From assembly GCA_021372515.1 (NCBI GenBank), contig JAJFUG010000029.1, positions 1 through 64,000 of the forward strand: a DNA stretch of 64,000 nucleotides. The letters run 5' to 3'. Below, piece after piece: positions 34,522-43,216 of this stretch. The notes beneath the pieces were generated by a model. It had not been told where the DNA came from. It saw nothing but the letters and a program-made list of their open reading frames with translations, and searched no databases. The stretch comes from a bacterium (lineage in GTDB: Bacteria > Gemmatimonadota > Glassbacteria > GWA2-58-10). The position numbers were made by a program, and so were the translations under genes. Every line of letters begins with the position of its first letter. Positions within the stretch are counted from its first letter, which is position 1.

Positions 34522-37500
34522 TCAGTTGATGACATAGAATTTGCCGGTGTAGGTTTTCCCTCGCTCATCCGTCACATGGAAGAAATACAGGCCGCTGGCC
34601 ACGGTCTGGCCGAAACGGTTGCGCATGTTCCAGGCCTCGGTGCCGCCGTGGTTGTCGTAACCCGTGTATTCGTTCGGCTGGTTCAGGGTCAGACGGTCCC
34701 AGTCGGTGTAGTTGCCCCAGCCGAACCGGTTGACCCCGATATGGTTCAGGACGTTGACCAGGTTGCCGCCCAGCGAGTAGATACGGATCGTGCACTTGGC
34801 GGGGAGGTTGACGAACTCGATGCGCTTGTTGTCGGGCGTCAGGTCAAGGAACGAGGAGCCGACATAGGGATTGGGCACCACCCGGATCTTGCTCAGGTCG
34901 GCGTCCTCCGGGTTCACGCTCGAGGGTGTGATCTTGATCTCCCACTTGTCCCCCGGGAAAGCCATGTCCGGAATCTGGGTAAAAACAGTCTGGTTGTCGT
35001 TCCATGAGCCGTAGGCGTTGTCTATCACCCAGACCGTCCCGGCCGCGGGCATCGTGATCCCGTCGCCGCCGTCACGCTTCACCGTCCAGAGCAGGCCGTT
35101 CAGGAATAGCCCGAACTGCTCGATATTATCCGCCGGCAGCGTAGCGTCCATCTTCACCGTGCGCTCGCTCTTGGGCAGACGATCGACGAAGGCCTCGTTA
35201 TAGTAGGCGCCGTTGGCGCCGGTGCCGAACTGGGCGATGTCGCCACCGTAGCCGGCCTTGGTCTGGAAGCCCCAGCCCCGCTCATCCGGATAGTCCACCT
35301 TGTTCACCGTAGCCCCGCCGCGGGTCATGTCCTTCACCTCCACGGTCAGGTTGCCGCCCCCAGCGTCTTTCCAGGTCACCTGGAAGCGCCCGGCGCGGGT
35401 GGTGTACAGGTTGCTGGGAGAGGTTCCGGGACGGGGAGTGCACCAGCGGGTGCTCAGGACTTCCAGGTCCCCGCCGTTGTAGCCGCCCGGATCGGCGTGC
35501 ATGTACAGGCCTATGTAATTGCCCCGGCCCGACATCCCGTCGAAGGTGAACTTGAAGCTGTAGTTGACCCCCGAGCCGTCCACCGGGCCGGAGACGCTGA
35601 ACACCGGCTGGTCATCCCCCCCGCCGTACACGGTGGTGGTGGTGCTTTCGTAGCCCCCGTCGACCAGGGTCAGCGTGTTGTCCACGGCCATGCGGTTGCC
35701 GGTGCAACCCTGGTCGTAGACCAATCGGTCCTTGACTGTCAGGTAGATTGTCTTTTCCGCGGCCAGACGCTCGTTGTTCACCGGGGTGAAATTCACCTCG
35801 TAGAACGGCAGCGGGACCAGGTCCATCGGCGGGTCGGTCAGGCTGCCGTCGCCCGGGCCGGTGAGCATGACATTGCTCGCCACCTCGGGACTGGAGCCAT
35901 CCACGGCGATGAAACGGATCTGGCTCACCTCTGCCGCCTTGAAATTGCTGGCCTCGCTGCGCGGCACGACCGTGTAGAGGCCGGACTCGCCGGGACGGTT
36001 CCAGACTTTGGCGCTGGAGGTGTCAGGCAGGCTGAACTCGTTACCCGTGGCCACGTCGATGTTCCGGTCGTACGGCACCAGGGCGTACCAGACCCGCAGA
36101 CCGTTGCGCAGACGGTAATAGGGGCGGTCGTTATCGAACTTATCCACGTAGAAAAACTGGAGGTTGTTGTCGCTCAGGCTGCAGGAGAAAATAAGCTCCG
36201 CGTGTGCGTTGTTCGGCCCCACGTAGTTGCGGTACAACCGATAGCCCTCGAAGTCGTACTCCTTGTACACGCCCTCGGGGTCCAGGTCCGGGTGCTGCTT
36301 CAGGAACGAGTAATAGGCGTCCGGCGTGCGCAGGTTGACATCGCTCCAGGTCAGGGTGACCTGGCGGTCGCCCGGGATGATGGTCAGCGAGGGCGACACC
36401 GGCGTGGAGGGCGTGATGAACCCGCTCTCGTACACGGTCTGCGCCACCTCGGCGTAGCGCTCCAGCGGGGCGAACGCCTGCTGCATCACCGGGGCGTCGA
36501 TGTTGGCGATGTCTGCGGTCGGCGCCACCAGGGGCTTGACGCCCGGGTAGGCGAACATCATCACCATTTCCATGCTGACCGTGTCCCGCGGCGCGATGTC
36601 GTGCAGCTCACCGTAGATCGGGGCCAGACAGGCCTGCATGTACTCTCCGCCCAGACCCCAGAGCCACTTCTCGTAGCACTGGTCCGAGGGCAGGATCAGC
36701 CCCGGCCAGAATGTGAGCTGGCGGCCGGTGTACGGGTTGATCCGGTCGGAGGTGAACGCTTGCGGGTTCTCGCCCAGGCAGAACTTGTAGCGGTCCTTCT
36801 GGTTGTAATCGGAGCGGACTATTCCCCAAGGGGCGCTGATTCCGAACTCGCTGGTGACATCGATGTGCGCGTTGCGCAGGGTGGCGGTCTCGCCGTGGAT
36901 CGAGGGCGCGCGCAGCACCTTGTAGCCCATGAGCGGCGGCTCCTGGGGGCTGAAGCTGCTGATCGTGGGCTGCTTGCACCAGTAGCCCACTATCTCCCTG
37001 GACGGCTGGAAAGCCCAGCCGGCGTTGTAGTCGCTGCTTCCGAAACCGACCTGCCGCATGTAGGGAATGAAAATGGCTCCCTTGAACGTGTAGCCGCTGG
37101 GACAGCGCTCGCCCAGCCGGCGATAGTTGCCCGTGGCGTTGAACCGCAGGTACTCGGACACGTTCTGGAACAGGATATTGATGTAAACCATGTTCGCACT
37201 TTCCCCGTAGTCGAGGAAATGGAACGAGTATCCGCTGTACATGCACGGAGGAGTGCCGTATCCGTAGGTGCACGCGACATCGCCGTAGTGCACGAACATG
37301 GTCTCGGCGCCGTAGACCATCGGCTCGCCGGAGGCGGAGCGGCCCCAGCGGCCCTCGATCGGCCAATCGGCCAGCTCGCCGGCGTCGGCCGAGGACCAGA
37401 CCCGGTCGTAGGGCACGTCCCCCAGCCGCTCGATGTTGGGCTCGCTCGTGGCGAGCGCCATCACCTCATCATAGTTGAAACCCGAGGCGTGCAGGAACAC

Positions 37501-37824
37501 CGGCCCCGACCCGCCGTCCGGCGGCATGATCGTGTCGTTGGCGAAAGCGTCGGTGCCCAGGGTGTCGCGGGTTATCATGTAGGTGACCAGCCCGCAGTCG
37601 TTGTAGATGAAGTTGCCCGATCCGGTGGGGAACTGGATCGTGTTGTTGGCTGCGGCGTACCAGGGGCCTGCCCAGCCGCCCCCGCCGACCCGACCGATCC
37701 CGAGCCCCGCATTGTTGCCGCGCGGGACCCGCTGCTGGCGCATCTCGGAATGCAGCGATCCCGCCGCCAGGCAAAGCAATGAGGTCAGGGTCAGCGTAAT
37801 GGAAATCTTTCTGTTTATTCGCAT
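34522..37824 (-). CDS. Large exoprotein with FN3-like segment and C-terminal FlgD/T9SS-like sorting domain (module 2)
   Basis: 1100 aa from the ATG after GGGAGA; a longer in-frame extension overlaps the receptor gene leader and is unlikely. A signal peptide ends near LHS. The N-terminal RGNNAGLGIG and PTGSGNFIYND motifs, the FN3-like start PGDRQVTLTWSDVN (about 476), KEYDFEGYRLYRN, LRVWYALVPYDRNID and the C-terminal RVVPNPYVGSS to ASGLYFFHVTDERGKTY are shared with its paralogues. Middle regions are more divergent, suggesting different ligands. Surface glycan binding is inferred from context; no catalytic motif is seen. Confidence 0.8.
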   Translation of the reverse strand: MRINRKISITLTLTSLLCLAAGSLHSEMRQQRVPRGNNAGLGIGRVGGGGWAGPWYAAANNTIQFPTGSGNFIYNDCGLVTYMITRDTLGTDAFANDTIMPPDGGSGPVFLHASGFNYDEVMALATSEPNIERLGDVPYDRVWSSADAGELADWPIEGRWGRSASGEPMVYGAETMFVHYGDVACTYGYGTPPCMYSGYSFHFLDYGESANMVYINILFQNVSEYLRFNATGNYRRLGERCPSGYTFKGAIFIPYMRQVGFGSSDYNAGWAFQPSREIVGYWCKQPTISSFSPQEPPLMGYKVLRAPSIHGETATLRNAHIDVTSEFGISAPWGIVRSDYNQKDRYKFCLGENPQAFTSDRINPYTGRQLTFWPGLILPSDQCYEKWLWGLGGEYMQACLAPIYGELHDIAPRDTVSMEMVMMFAYPGVKPLVAPTADIANIDAPVMQQAFAPLERYAEVAQTVYESGFITPSTPVSPSLTIIPGDRQVTLTWSDVNLRTPDAYYSFLKQHPDLDPEGVYKEYDFEGYRLYRNYVGPNNAHAELIFSCSLSDNNLQFFYVDKFDNDRPYYRLRNGLRVWYALVPYDRNIDVATGNEFSLPDTSSAKVWNRPGESGLYTVVPRSEASNFKAAEVSQIRFIAVDGSSPEVASNVMLTGPGDGSLTDPPMDLVPLPFYEVNFTPVNNERLAAEKTIYLTVKDRLVYDQGCTGNRMAVDNTLTLVDGGYESTTTTVYGGGDDQPVFSVSGPVDGSGVNYSFKFTFDGMSGRGNYIGLYMHADPGGYNGGDLEVLSTRWCTPRPGTSPSNLYTTRAGRFQVTWKDAGGGNLTVEVKDMTRGGATVNKVDYPDERGWGFQTKAGYGGDIAQFGTGANGAYYNEAFVDRLPKSERTVKMDATLPADNIEQFGLFLNGLLWTVKRDGGDGITMPAAGTVWVIDNAYGSWNDNQTVFTQIPDMAFPGDKWEIKITPSSVNPEDADLSKIRVVPNPYVGSSFLDLTPDNKRIEFVNLPAKCTIRIYSLGGNLVNVLNHIGVNRFGWGNYTDWDRLTLNQPNEYTGYDNHGGTEAWNMRNRFGQTVASGLYFFHVTDERGKTYTGKFYVIN

Positions 37825-37879
37825 ATTATTTCTCCCGCTTGTCGGCTGTTTAGATTTGTGGGCCTGCAACAGCCGCAGC

Positions 37880-40800
37880 TCAGAAGCTGAAGTCGACTCC
37901 GGCGCGGATCTGCCGGGCGGTGCCCCAATTGCGCTTGTCCATCGTGCTCATCATAACCGCATTGGCCAGCGCGCCCATTCCGGCTTCCTCGTCGGTCAGG
38001 ACCCCATCGCCGTTGAAATCGGCCTGGAACCGCGCGCGGCGCTCCCAGTCACCCTCGGCGAGCTGGTTCCACTGCAAGTCGGCCCCACCGGTGATATGCA
38101 GGTAGCTCTCAAGCCGGTAGTCCTTGGGGTAGGCGGCTTTGTCCCGGCGGTTGAGCGCGTTGAACACCTCGGCGAAGACCTGCACGCGGCGGGTCCGGCC
38201 CAGGCCCAGGTTCTTGCTGAAGCGCAGGTCGAGGTTGGAGTACCAGCGGCCGCGATAGGCCATCGGCACGCCGGGGGCGTCACCGCCGGGGGTGCCGCTG
38301 TTGAGCTGGTAGACCGCGTAGAGACCGAACTCCCGGAGCACGGGGCTGAGCCACTTGCCGGCCTGGACATCCAGCGGGAACTGGTAGTTGAGCTGTGCGG
38401 TCAGCTTGTGGGTCTGGTCCCCGGAGCCAGGGCGCAGCTCGTCCGGCGGCAGGTTCATCGAGTTCGAGGCCGCGTCGTAGCCCCGGCTGCCCAGCTCGTT
38501 GTCGCCGGTGGTGCGGACGAACTGCATGGTGTAGATCAGGTTGTAGGAGAAGTTGTTCGAGAAGCGCTTCTTCAGGGTCAGGTCGAAGCCCTTCACGTTG
38601 CCGTTGTCACGGTTGGAGTAGCCGCTCATCCAGTTGCGCACCCGCTGCTCGCTGTGCCACAGCCACTGGTCGATGAAGAATGTGTTGCTGGAAACGTCCC
38701 CGTTGATGTCCCGGTAGTAGGTGACCAGGTCGAGGACCATGTCGTTGTTCACCAGGTAGCTCAGGCCCGCCTCGAACGCGTCCGTGCGGCTGTAGCCCAG
38801 ACCGCCCGGGTTGGCGTTGCCGCCGTACTCCTGGTAGTTGAACAGCACGTTGAAACTGGGGATCTGGGTGAACGCGCCGTAGCTGAAACGAAGCTGCGAG
38901 CGGTCGGTCACCGGGAACCCGACGTTGAAACGCGGCGACACCTCGGTGAACACGGTCGGGCTGACACTCTGGCCGAAGGGATCGCTCTGGTTGATTCCCC
39001 AGTTGTCCACCGGCTGGAACTGGTCCCAGCGCACGCCGTAGTCGAAGACGAAATCGCCCAGGTCGGTGCGGTTCTGGAGGTAGGCCGCGAACAGCTTGGG
39101 CTGGTAACGGAACTCGCCCATCTCGTTGCGCTTGGTGACATGCTGACGGACCCGGAACATGTCGTTGTCGTAGTCCGAGATCTGCACACCCAGCTTGGCC
39201 CGGTTGGTCCGGTTCCACTGGAAATCGACATCCATCTTGTAGTTGTTCTGCCACTCACGGCTGTAGCGGTACTGCAGGGTGTAGATCGAGTAGGTGTCCA
39301 CCAGGAACGGCGTCTCGTAGCGCTCCCCGTCGTGGTTCTCGAACGCGCCGTCCGGGTACCAGTCCAGGGTCTCCAATCCCTGCTGGATCTCGCGGTTCGG
39401 GTAGCGCTCCACCTCGAAACGCAGGTCGTGGGCATCCCAGCTCATGAACGTGCTCTCGCGCTTCCAGTCCGCGGCCTGCATGGAGGAGTTGATCTCGTTG
39501 GTGCGGAAGCGGCTGTAGCGGAACTGCAGCAGCGCGTTCTGCCTGGAGTTCTGCAGGAAATTCCAGTCCCCGCCGAACAGCATGTTGTTGGCCCGGACAC
39601 GGCGGCCCTGGCTCTGCGGGATGTACAGCTCCGTGCGGGAGGGCTCTTTGGCGAAGAACGGGCTGCGCCCCCAGGCGGCTTCCCACATCGGGTCGCCGCT
39701 CTTGCGGGTGACAATCCCGGTCTGGAAGTAGTCGCCGTCGCCCGCGGGGCCGCTGGGATAGGAGTTCTGGTTGCGGCTCCACTGGTTCAAGGCGATGATT
39801 TTCAGACTGGGGATCGGGCTGTAGGTGATCTTGCCGTTGGCCAGGGTGCGGTCGCCCCAGTTGCCGGGCAGACGCACCGGGTTGGACGGGCTGAACAGTG
39901 ACAGGCCGCCGCCGGTGCGCGAGGCGTAGAACTCGTGACCGGTCTTGAACATGTCCAGGGTGTAGGCCGGCTTGCGCAGCCCGAGGACCGGGTCGTTGGC
40001 CACTGCGGCGTTCAGGTAGTCGACGAAGTCTTCGTTGATCCCGCGGAAGCCCTCATCCGCATGAGTCGGGGTGCGGTCGGCCTCGCCCTGGATCTCGCCG
40101 GTGCCCTGGAAATAGAGGTTCGGCACACCCGGGATCGGGCCGCCGATAGTGGTGACGAGCTGGTTGTAGCCGTAGTCCGCGGTGCGAGGGTTCATCTCGT
40201 CGGTGGTGAACCGCACTCTGCCGCTGAGCTGCGGGCCGCCCTCCTTGGTGACGATATTGATGATGCCGGACTGGGCGTTGCCGTATTCGGCCTGGAACCC
40301 GCCGGTGAGGATATCCACCTCCTCGATCGCCTCGGTGGAAAGCTCCAGCGGGCTGACATCCTGGCCCTGGGCGCCGGTCTCGACGCTGTTGTCGTCCGTG
40401 CGGTCGGCCAGTGCGGTCTGGTTGCGCACCGGCATCCCGTCGACCACCATCATCTCCTGGCCGATGCGGCCGCCGCGGATGCGCACCCCGCGGGCCAGCG
40501 CGCCCTGGCCGCCCGTGACCACGCCGGCCTGCTGGACCAGCAGGTCCTCGAGCACGGTGGCCGGGGTCTCGACCAGGCTCTCGGTGGTCAGGCGATGCTT
40601 GGTGACAGTGTTGTCGCGCGGCGCGAGTATCTCACTCTCGCCCTCGATCGTGATCCCTTCCAACTGGACCACGGTGCTGCTGAGATTGGCGTTGACCGTG
40701 ATGGTCTGGCCGGCCAGGATCAGTTGCTCCCTGATCGTGACTTTCTGGTAGCCGGTGTAGTTGAACGAGATGTCCCGACGGCCGGGCGGGACGTTCAGGA

Positions 40801-41008
40801 TAAAATAGTAGCCGTCGGCGTTGGTGATGTTGCCCAGGCGCGTGCCCTCGATGACCACCTGCACGCCCTGCAGCGGAGTGCCGGTCTCCTTGTCCCGCAC
40901 CGTGCCCTCCACCTTGGAGGTGGAAAGCTGGGCCTGAAGGCTGGCCGCAAACAGGGCAAGCCCCACAAGGACGGCCTTTAGAAGCCCGTTAACCTTGGAT
41001 TGTTGCAT
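37880..41008 (-). CDS. TonB-dependent outer-membrane receptor, SusC-like without SusD (module 2)
   Basis: 1042 aa from the ATG behind GGGGGAA; an upstream in-frame extension runs into the receiver gene. The signal peptide ends at LQAQ. Domains in order: carboxypeptidase-like regulatory domain (EGTVRDKETGTPLQGVQV), plug (GVRIRGGRIGQEMM, GGFQAEYGNAQSGIINIV) and barrel to the final GVDFSF. The EF-hand loop DFNGDGVLTDEE lies at residues 997-1008, 45 residues from the end as in the other two receptors. It starts 55 bp after the receiver-only gene and 55 bp before the exoprotein gene. Confidence 0.95.
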   Translation of the reverse strand: MQQSKVNGLLKAVLVGLALFAASLQAQLSTSKVEGTVRDKETGTPLQGVQVVIEGTRLGNITNADGYYFILNVPPGRRDISFNYTGYQKVTIREQLILAGQTITVNANLSSTVVQLEGITIEGESEILAPRDNTVTKHRLTTESLVETPATVLEDLLVQQAGVVTGGQGALARGVRIRGGRIGQEMMVVDGMPVRNQTALADRTDDNSVETGAQGQDVSPLELSTEAIEEVDILTGGFQAEYGNAQSGIINIVTKEGGPQLSGRVRFTTDEMNPRTADYGYNQLVTTIGGPIPGVPNLYFQGTGEIQGEADRTPTHADEGFRGINEDFVDYLNAAVANDPVLGLRKPAYTLDMFKTGHEFYASRTGGGLSLFSPSNPVRLPGNWGDRTLANGKITYSPIPSLKIIALNQWSRNQNSYPSGPAGDGDYFQTGIVTRKSGDPMWEAAWGRSPFFAKEPSRTELYIPQSQGRRVRANNMLFGGDWNFLQNSRQNALLQFRYSRFRTNEINSSMQAADWKRESTFMSWDAHDLRFEVERYPNREIQQGLETLDWYPDGAFENHDGERYETPFLVDTYSIYTLQYRYSREWQNNYKMDVDFQWNRTNRAKLGVQISDYDNDMFRVRQHVTKRNEMGEFRYQPKLFAAYLQNRTDLGDFVFDYGVRWDQFQPVDNWGINQSDPFGQSVSPTVFTEVSPRFNVGFPVTDRSQLRFSYGAFTQIPSFNVLFNYQEYGGNANPGGLGYSRTDAFEAGLSYLVNNDMVLDLVTYYRDINGDVSSNTFFIDQWLWHSEQRVRNWMSGYSNRDNGNVKGFDLTLKKRFSNNFSYNLIYTMQFVRTTGDNELGSRGYDAASNSMNLPPDELRPGSGDQTHKLTAQLNYQFPLDVQAGKWLSPVLREFGLYAVYQLNSGTPGGDAPGVPMAYRGRWYSNLDLRFSKNLGLGRTRRVQVFAEVFNALNRRDKAAYPKDYRLESYLHITGGADLQWNQLAEGDWERRARFQADFNGDGVLTDEEAGMGALANAVMMSTMDKRNWGTARQIRAGVDFSF

Positions 41009-41063
41009 AGTTCCCCCATGGAATTTGGAAAAGACTCGGGCAGACGACTCCGGTGTTATTGTT

Positions 41064-41534
41064 TCATAGGCCCTCCTGTCCCGGACCGTTGCCGCGGCAA
41101 GGTCCCTCAAGGTTCCGGGGTGACAGTCGTTCCACCGCATCCGTCTGCGTTTCCCTGCCGGTTCCCTGCCCCAGAAGGCCGGACAGCGCCCCCACAAATT
41201 CCTGCAGGTCGAGCGGCTTGCGGATGAAAGCACAGGCCCCCGCGGCCAGGGCGGCCTCGCGGACAGCCTCATCCTCCAGGCCGGTCAGGAGGATCGTTTT
41301 CACCTCCCGGTCCAGGCTGCGCAGCCGACTGAGCACCTCCAGGCCATTCAGCCCGGGCATGCAGTAATCCGTGACCACGATCCTGTACCTGCCGCAGCGC
41401 CATCGTTCGAGCGCCCGGGCAGGGTCGGAGCAGGAGGCCGCAGACAGCCCGTTGAAAGCCAGCAGGCGAATGGCTTTTTTCAGGAATGCACGGTCATCGT
41501 CGATCAGCAGGATGTCTTTCGCGTTTCGCCCCAA
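41064..41534 (-). CDS. Single-domain response regulator (receiver only, module 2)
   Basis: 156 aa from a TTG start with GAGGA about 10 nt upstream. The CheY-like receiver (1-122) has D12-D14, phospho-acceptor D56 in VVTDYCMPGLNG, T84 in ILLTG, and Lys in FIRKPLD. A 34-residue tail rich in Gly, Arg and Glu follows and shows no domain. It lies between the NtrC-type regulator and the TonB receptor, as in module 1, but here the regulators are upstream on the minus strand. The stop codon overlaps TATGAAACAAT, a motif also found upstream of the third receptor. Confidence 0.8.
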   Translation of the reverse strand: MGRNAKDILLIDDDRAFLKKAIRLLAFNGLSAASCSDPARALERWRCGRYRIVVTDYCMPGLNGLEVLSRLRSLDREVKTILLTGLEDEAVREAALAAGACAFIRKPLDLQEFVGALSGLLGQGTGRETQTDAVERLSPRNLEGPCRGNGPGQEGL

Positions 41535-41612
41535 TTTGCCCGTTCCTCGCTCAGGTGGGTGACAGGGGGAATGCAGCGCTGTGTTTCAGGAGGCGGGGTC
41601 CAGAGACGGGTA

Positions 41613-41629
41613 ATACAAGTCATATGCCG
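41613..41629 (-). promoter_or_regulatory. Candidate sigma-54 promoter of module 2
   Basis: On the minus strand CGGCATATGACTTGTAT keeps the -24 box and the N10 spacing, but has GT instead of GC at -12. It lies 81 nt upstream of the receiver-only gene, the same geometry as in module 1 (88 nt). Confidence 0.4.
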
Positions 41630-41687
41630 TTGTGGGCGGAATTGCGGAATTAGTTGTGCAACAGCGGAGTAATTATATTTCAGGGAT

Positions 41688-41700
41688 TAACGGGGCGTTA
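41688..41700. promoter_or_regulatory. Candidate enhancer palindrome of module 2
   Basis: TAACG-GGG-CGTTA is a perfect palindrome about 79 bp upstream of the -12 element at 41615. Its half-site differs from that of module 1, consistent with a diverged regulator HTH. Confidence 0.4.
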
Positions 41701-41748
41701 AAATGCGGATGATTATCAGCCAGTGAATGAAAATCGACCGGATGAAAT

Positions 41749-43215
41749 TCATTCAGCCGTGGCGGAATGCTTGTCGAGCTTCAGGCGCAAGGTGCTGCGG
41801 GTAATGCCGAGGTATTCGGCGGCGTGGGACTTGTTGCCGCCGAACATGTCCAGGATCCTGCGGATAATAACCAGTTCGGCGCCCTCGAGGGAGAAACCCT
41901 TCTCCGGCAGGGTGACCAGCACCGCCCGTTCCGGGTCGCGTGCGCCGGAGCCCGCCGGCTGGGCGGTCGCGGCGGGCCACAGGAAATCCAGGTGCCCGGG
42001 CTGCAGGGTTTCGGCGTCGTGGATCAGCACCACCCGCTCGATCGTGTTCTCCAACTCGCGAACATTGCCCGGCCAGGGGTATCTCTCCAGCAGGTTCAAC
42101 GCTTCCGGGCTGATCACGCGGAAACGGCGCTTGCGGCTCTCGGCGAAACGGGCCATGAACATGAAAGCCAGTTTCCCGATCTCCTCCCGGCGCTCGCGCA
42201 GGGGGCTCAGATGTATCCGCCCGATATTCAGGCGGTAGTACAGGTCACGGCGGAAAGCCCCGCTCTCGACCATCGCGGCCAGGTCGCGGTTGGAGGTGCA
42301 GATCACGCGCAGGTCCAGGCTGATTTTCTTCAGCCCGCCCACCCGGTAGAACTCCCTTTCCTGGAGCACTCGCAGCAGCTTGGGCTGAAGGTTCAGGGGC
42401 ATCTCTGCGATCTCGTCCAGGAACAGAGTCCCACCCCGGGCCAGCTCCAGCTTGCCCATCTGCCCGCCCGTGCGGGCCCCGGTGAAAGCCCCGCGCTCGT
42501 ACCCGAAAAGCTCGCTCTCAAAGAGCGAGGGTGAGATCGCCGCGCAGTTGATCGCCACGAAAGGCGTGGTCACTCCCCCGGCGCCGTAGTGGATCATGCG
42601 GGCCACGATCTCCTTGCCCGTTCCGGTCTCGCCCTCGATCAGCACCGGGATGTGACGGTCCTGGTGCAGGCGCTGGGCCATATCGACCACTTCCTGCATC
42701 GCGCTCGAAAAAATGCCCACCCGTGCCACTCCGGCCGCCTCGGCGAAAGCGCTGAGCAGTTCGTCCATCTGACGGTGGGTGTCGCGGGTGGCCTCGGCGA
42801 CACGCTCCTCGAAGTGGTGGGTCAACTCGAAATTCTCGTGGATCAGGGACCGATGCTCGGCGCTTCGACGGACAATGGCCTCCAGCTCCACCAGGTCCAC
42901 CGGCTTGTTCAGGTAATCGTAGGCCCCCTCGCGCAGGGCCGTGATGGCGGATTCCATGTCCCCGTGGGCCGTGATCAGCAGCACATCCGTGGAACCGCCC
43001 TCCGGGCCGCTCTTGATCCGCCGCAGCAGCTCGATGCCGTCCATGCCCGGCATCCGGATGTCGGTCAGGACCATCGGGAAAGGCCGCTGCCTGAACAGGG
43101 CCAGCGCCTCCTCCCCCGAGCCGCACTGGGTCACCTCGTGGCCCAGTTCGCGCTCCAGGTGGGACGAGATCACCCGGCGTCCCTGCGGCTCGTCATCCAC
43201 AAACAGTATCCGCAT
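41749..43215 (-). CDS. NtrC-family sigma-54-dependent response regulator (module 2)
   Basis: 488 aa from the ATG after AAGGAGAG, one base after the kinase stop, so translationally coupled. Receiver: D7/D8, phospho-acceptor D52 in VLTDIRMPGMDG, and Lys in LNKPVD. AAA+ domain: GETGTGKE Walker A (about 198), a canonical GAFTGA loop (about 240), TLFLDEIAEM Walker B. Fis-type HTH at the end (NKSHAAEYLGITRSTLRLKL). It closely parallels the 4942-6405 protein in every domain. Its target is probably the promoter between this gene and the receiver-only gene. Confidence 0.95.
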   Translation of the reverse strand: MRILFVDDEPQGRRVISSHLERELGHEVTQCGSGEEALALFRQRPFPMVLTDIRMPGMDGIELLRRIKSGPEGGSTDVLLITAHGDMESAITALREGAYDYLNKPVDLVELEAIVRRSAEHRSLIHENFELTHHFEERVAEATRDTHRQMDELLSAFAEAAGVARVGIFSSAMQEVVDMAQRLHQDRHIPVLIEGETGTGKEIVARMIHYGAGGVTTPFVAINCAAISPSLFESELFGYERGAFTGARTGGQMGKLELARGGTLFLDEIAEMPLNLQPKLLRVLQEREFYRVGGLKKISLDLRVICTSNRDLAAMVESGAFRRDLYYRLNIGRIHLSPLRERREEIGKLAFMFMARFAESRKRRFRVISPEALNLLERYPWPGNVRELENTIERVVLIHDAETLQPGHLDFLWPAATAQPAGSGARDPERAVLVTLPEKGFSLEGAELVIIRRILDMFGGNKSHAAEYLGITRSTLRLKLDKHSATAE

Positions 43216-43216
43216 C

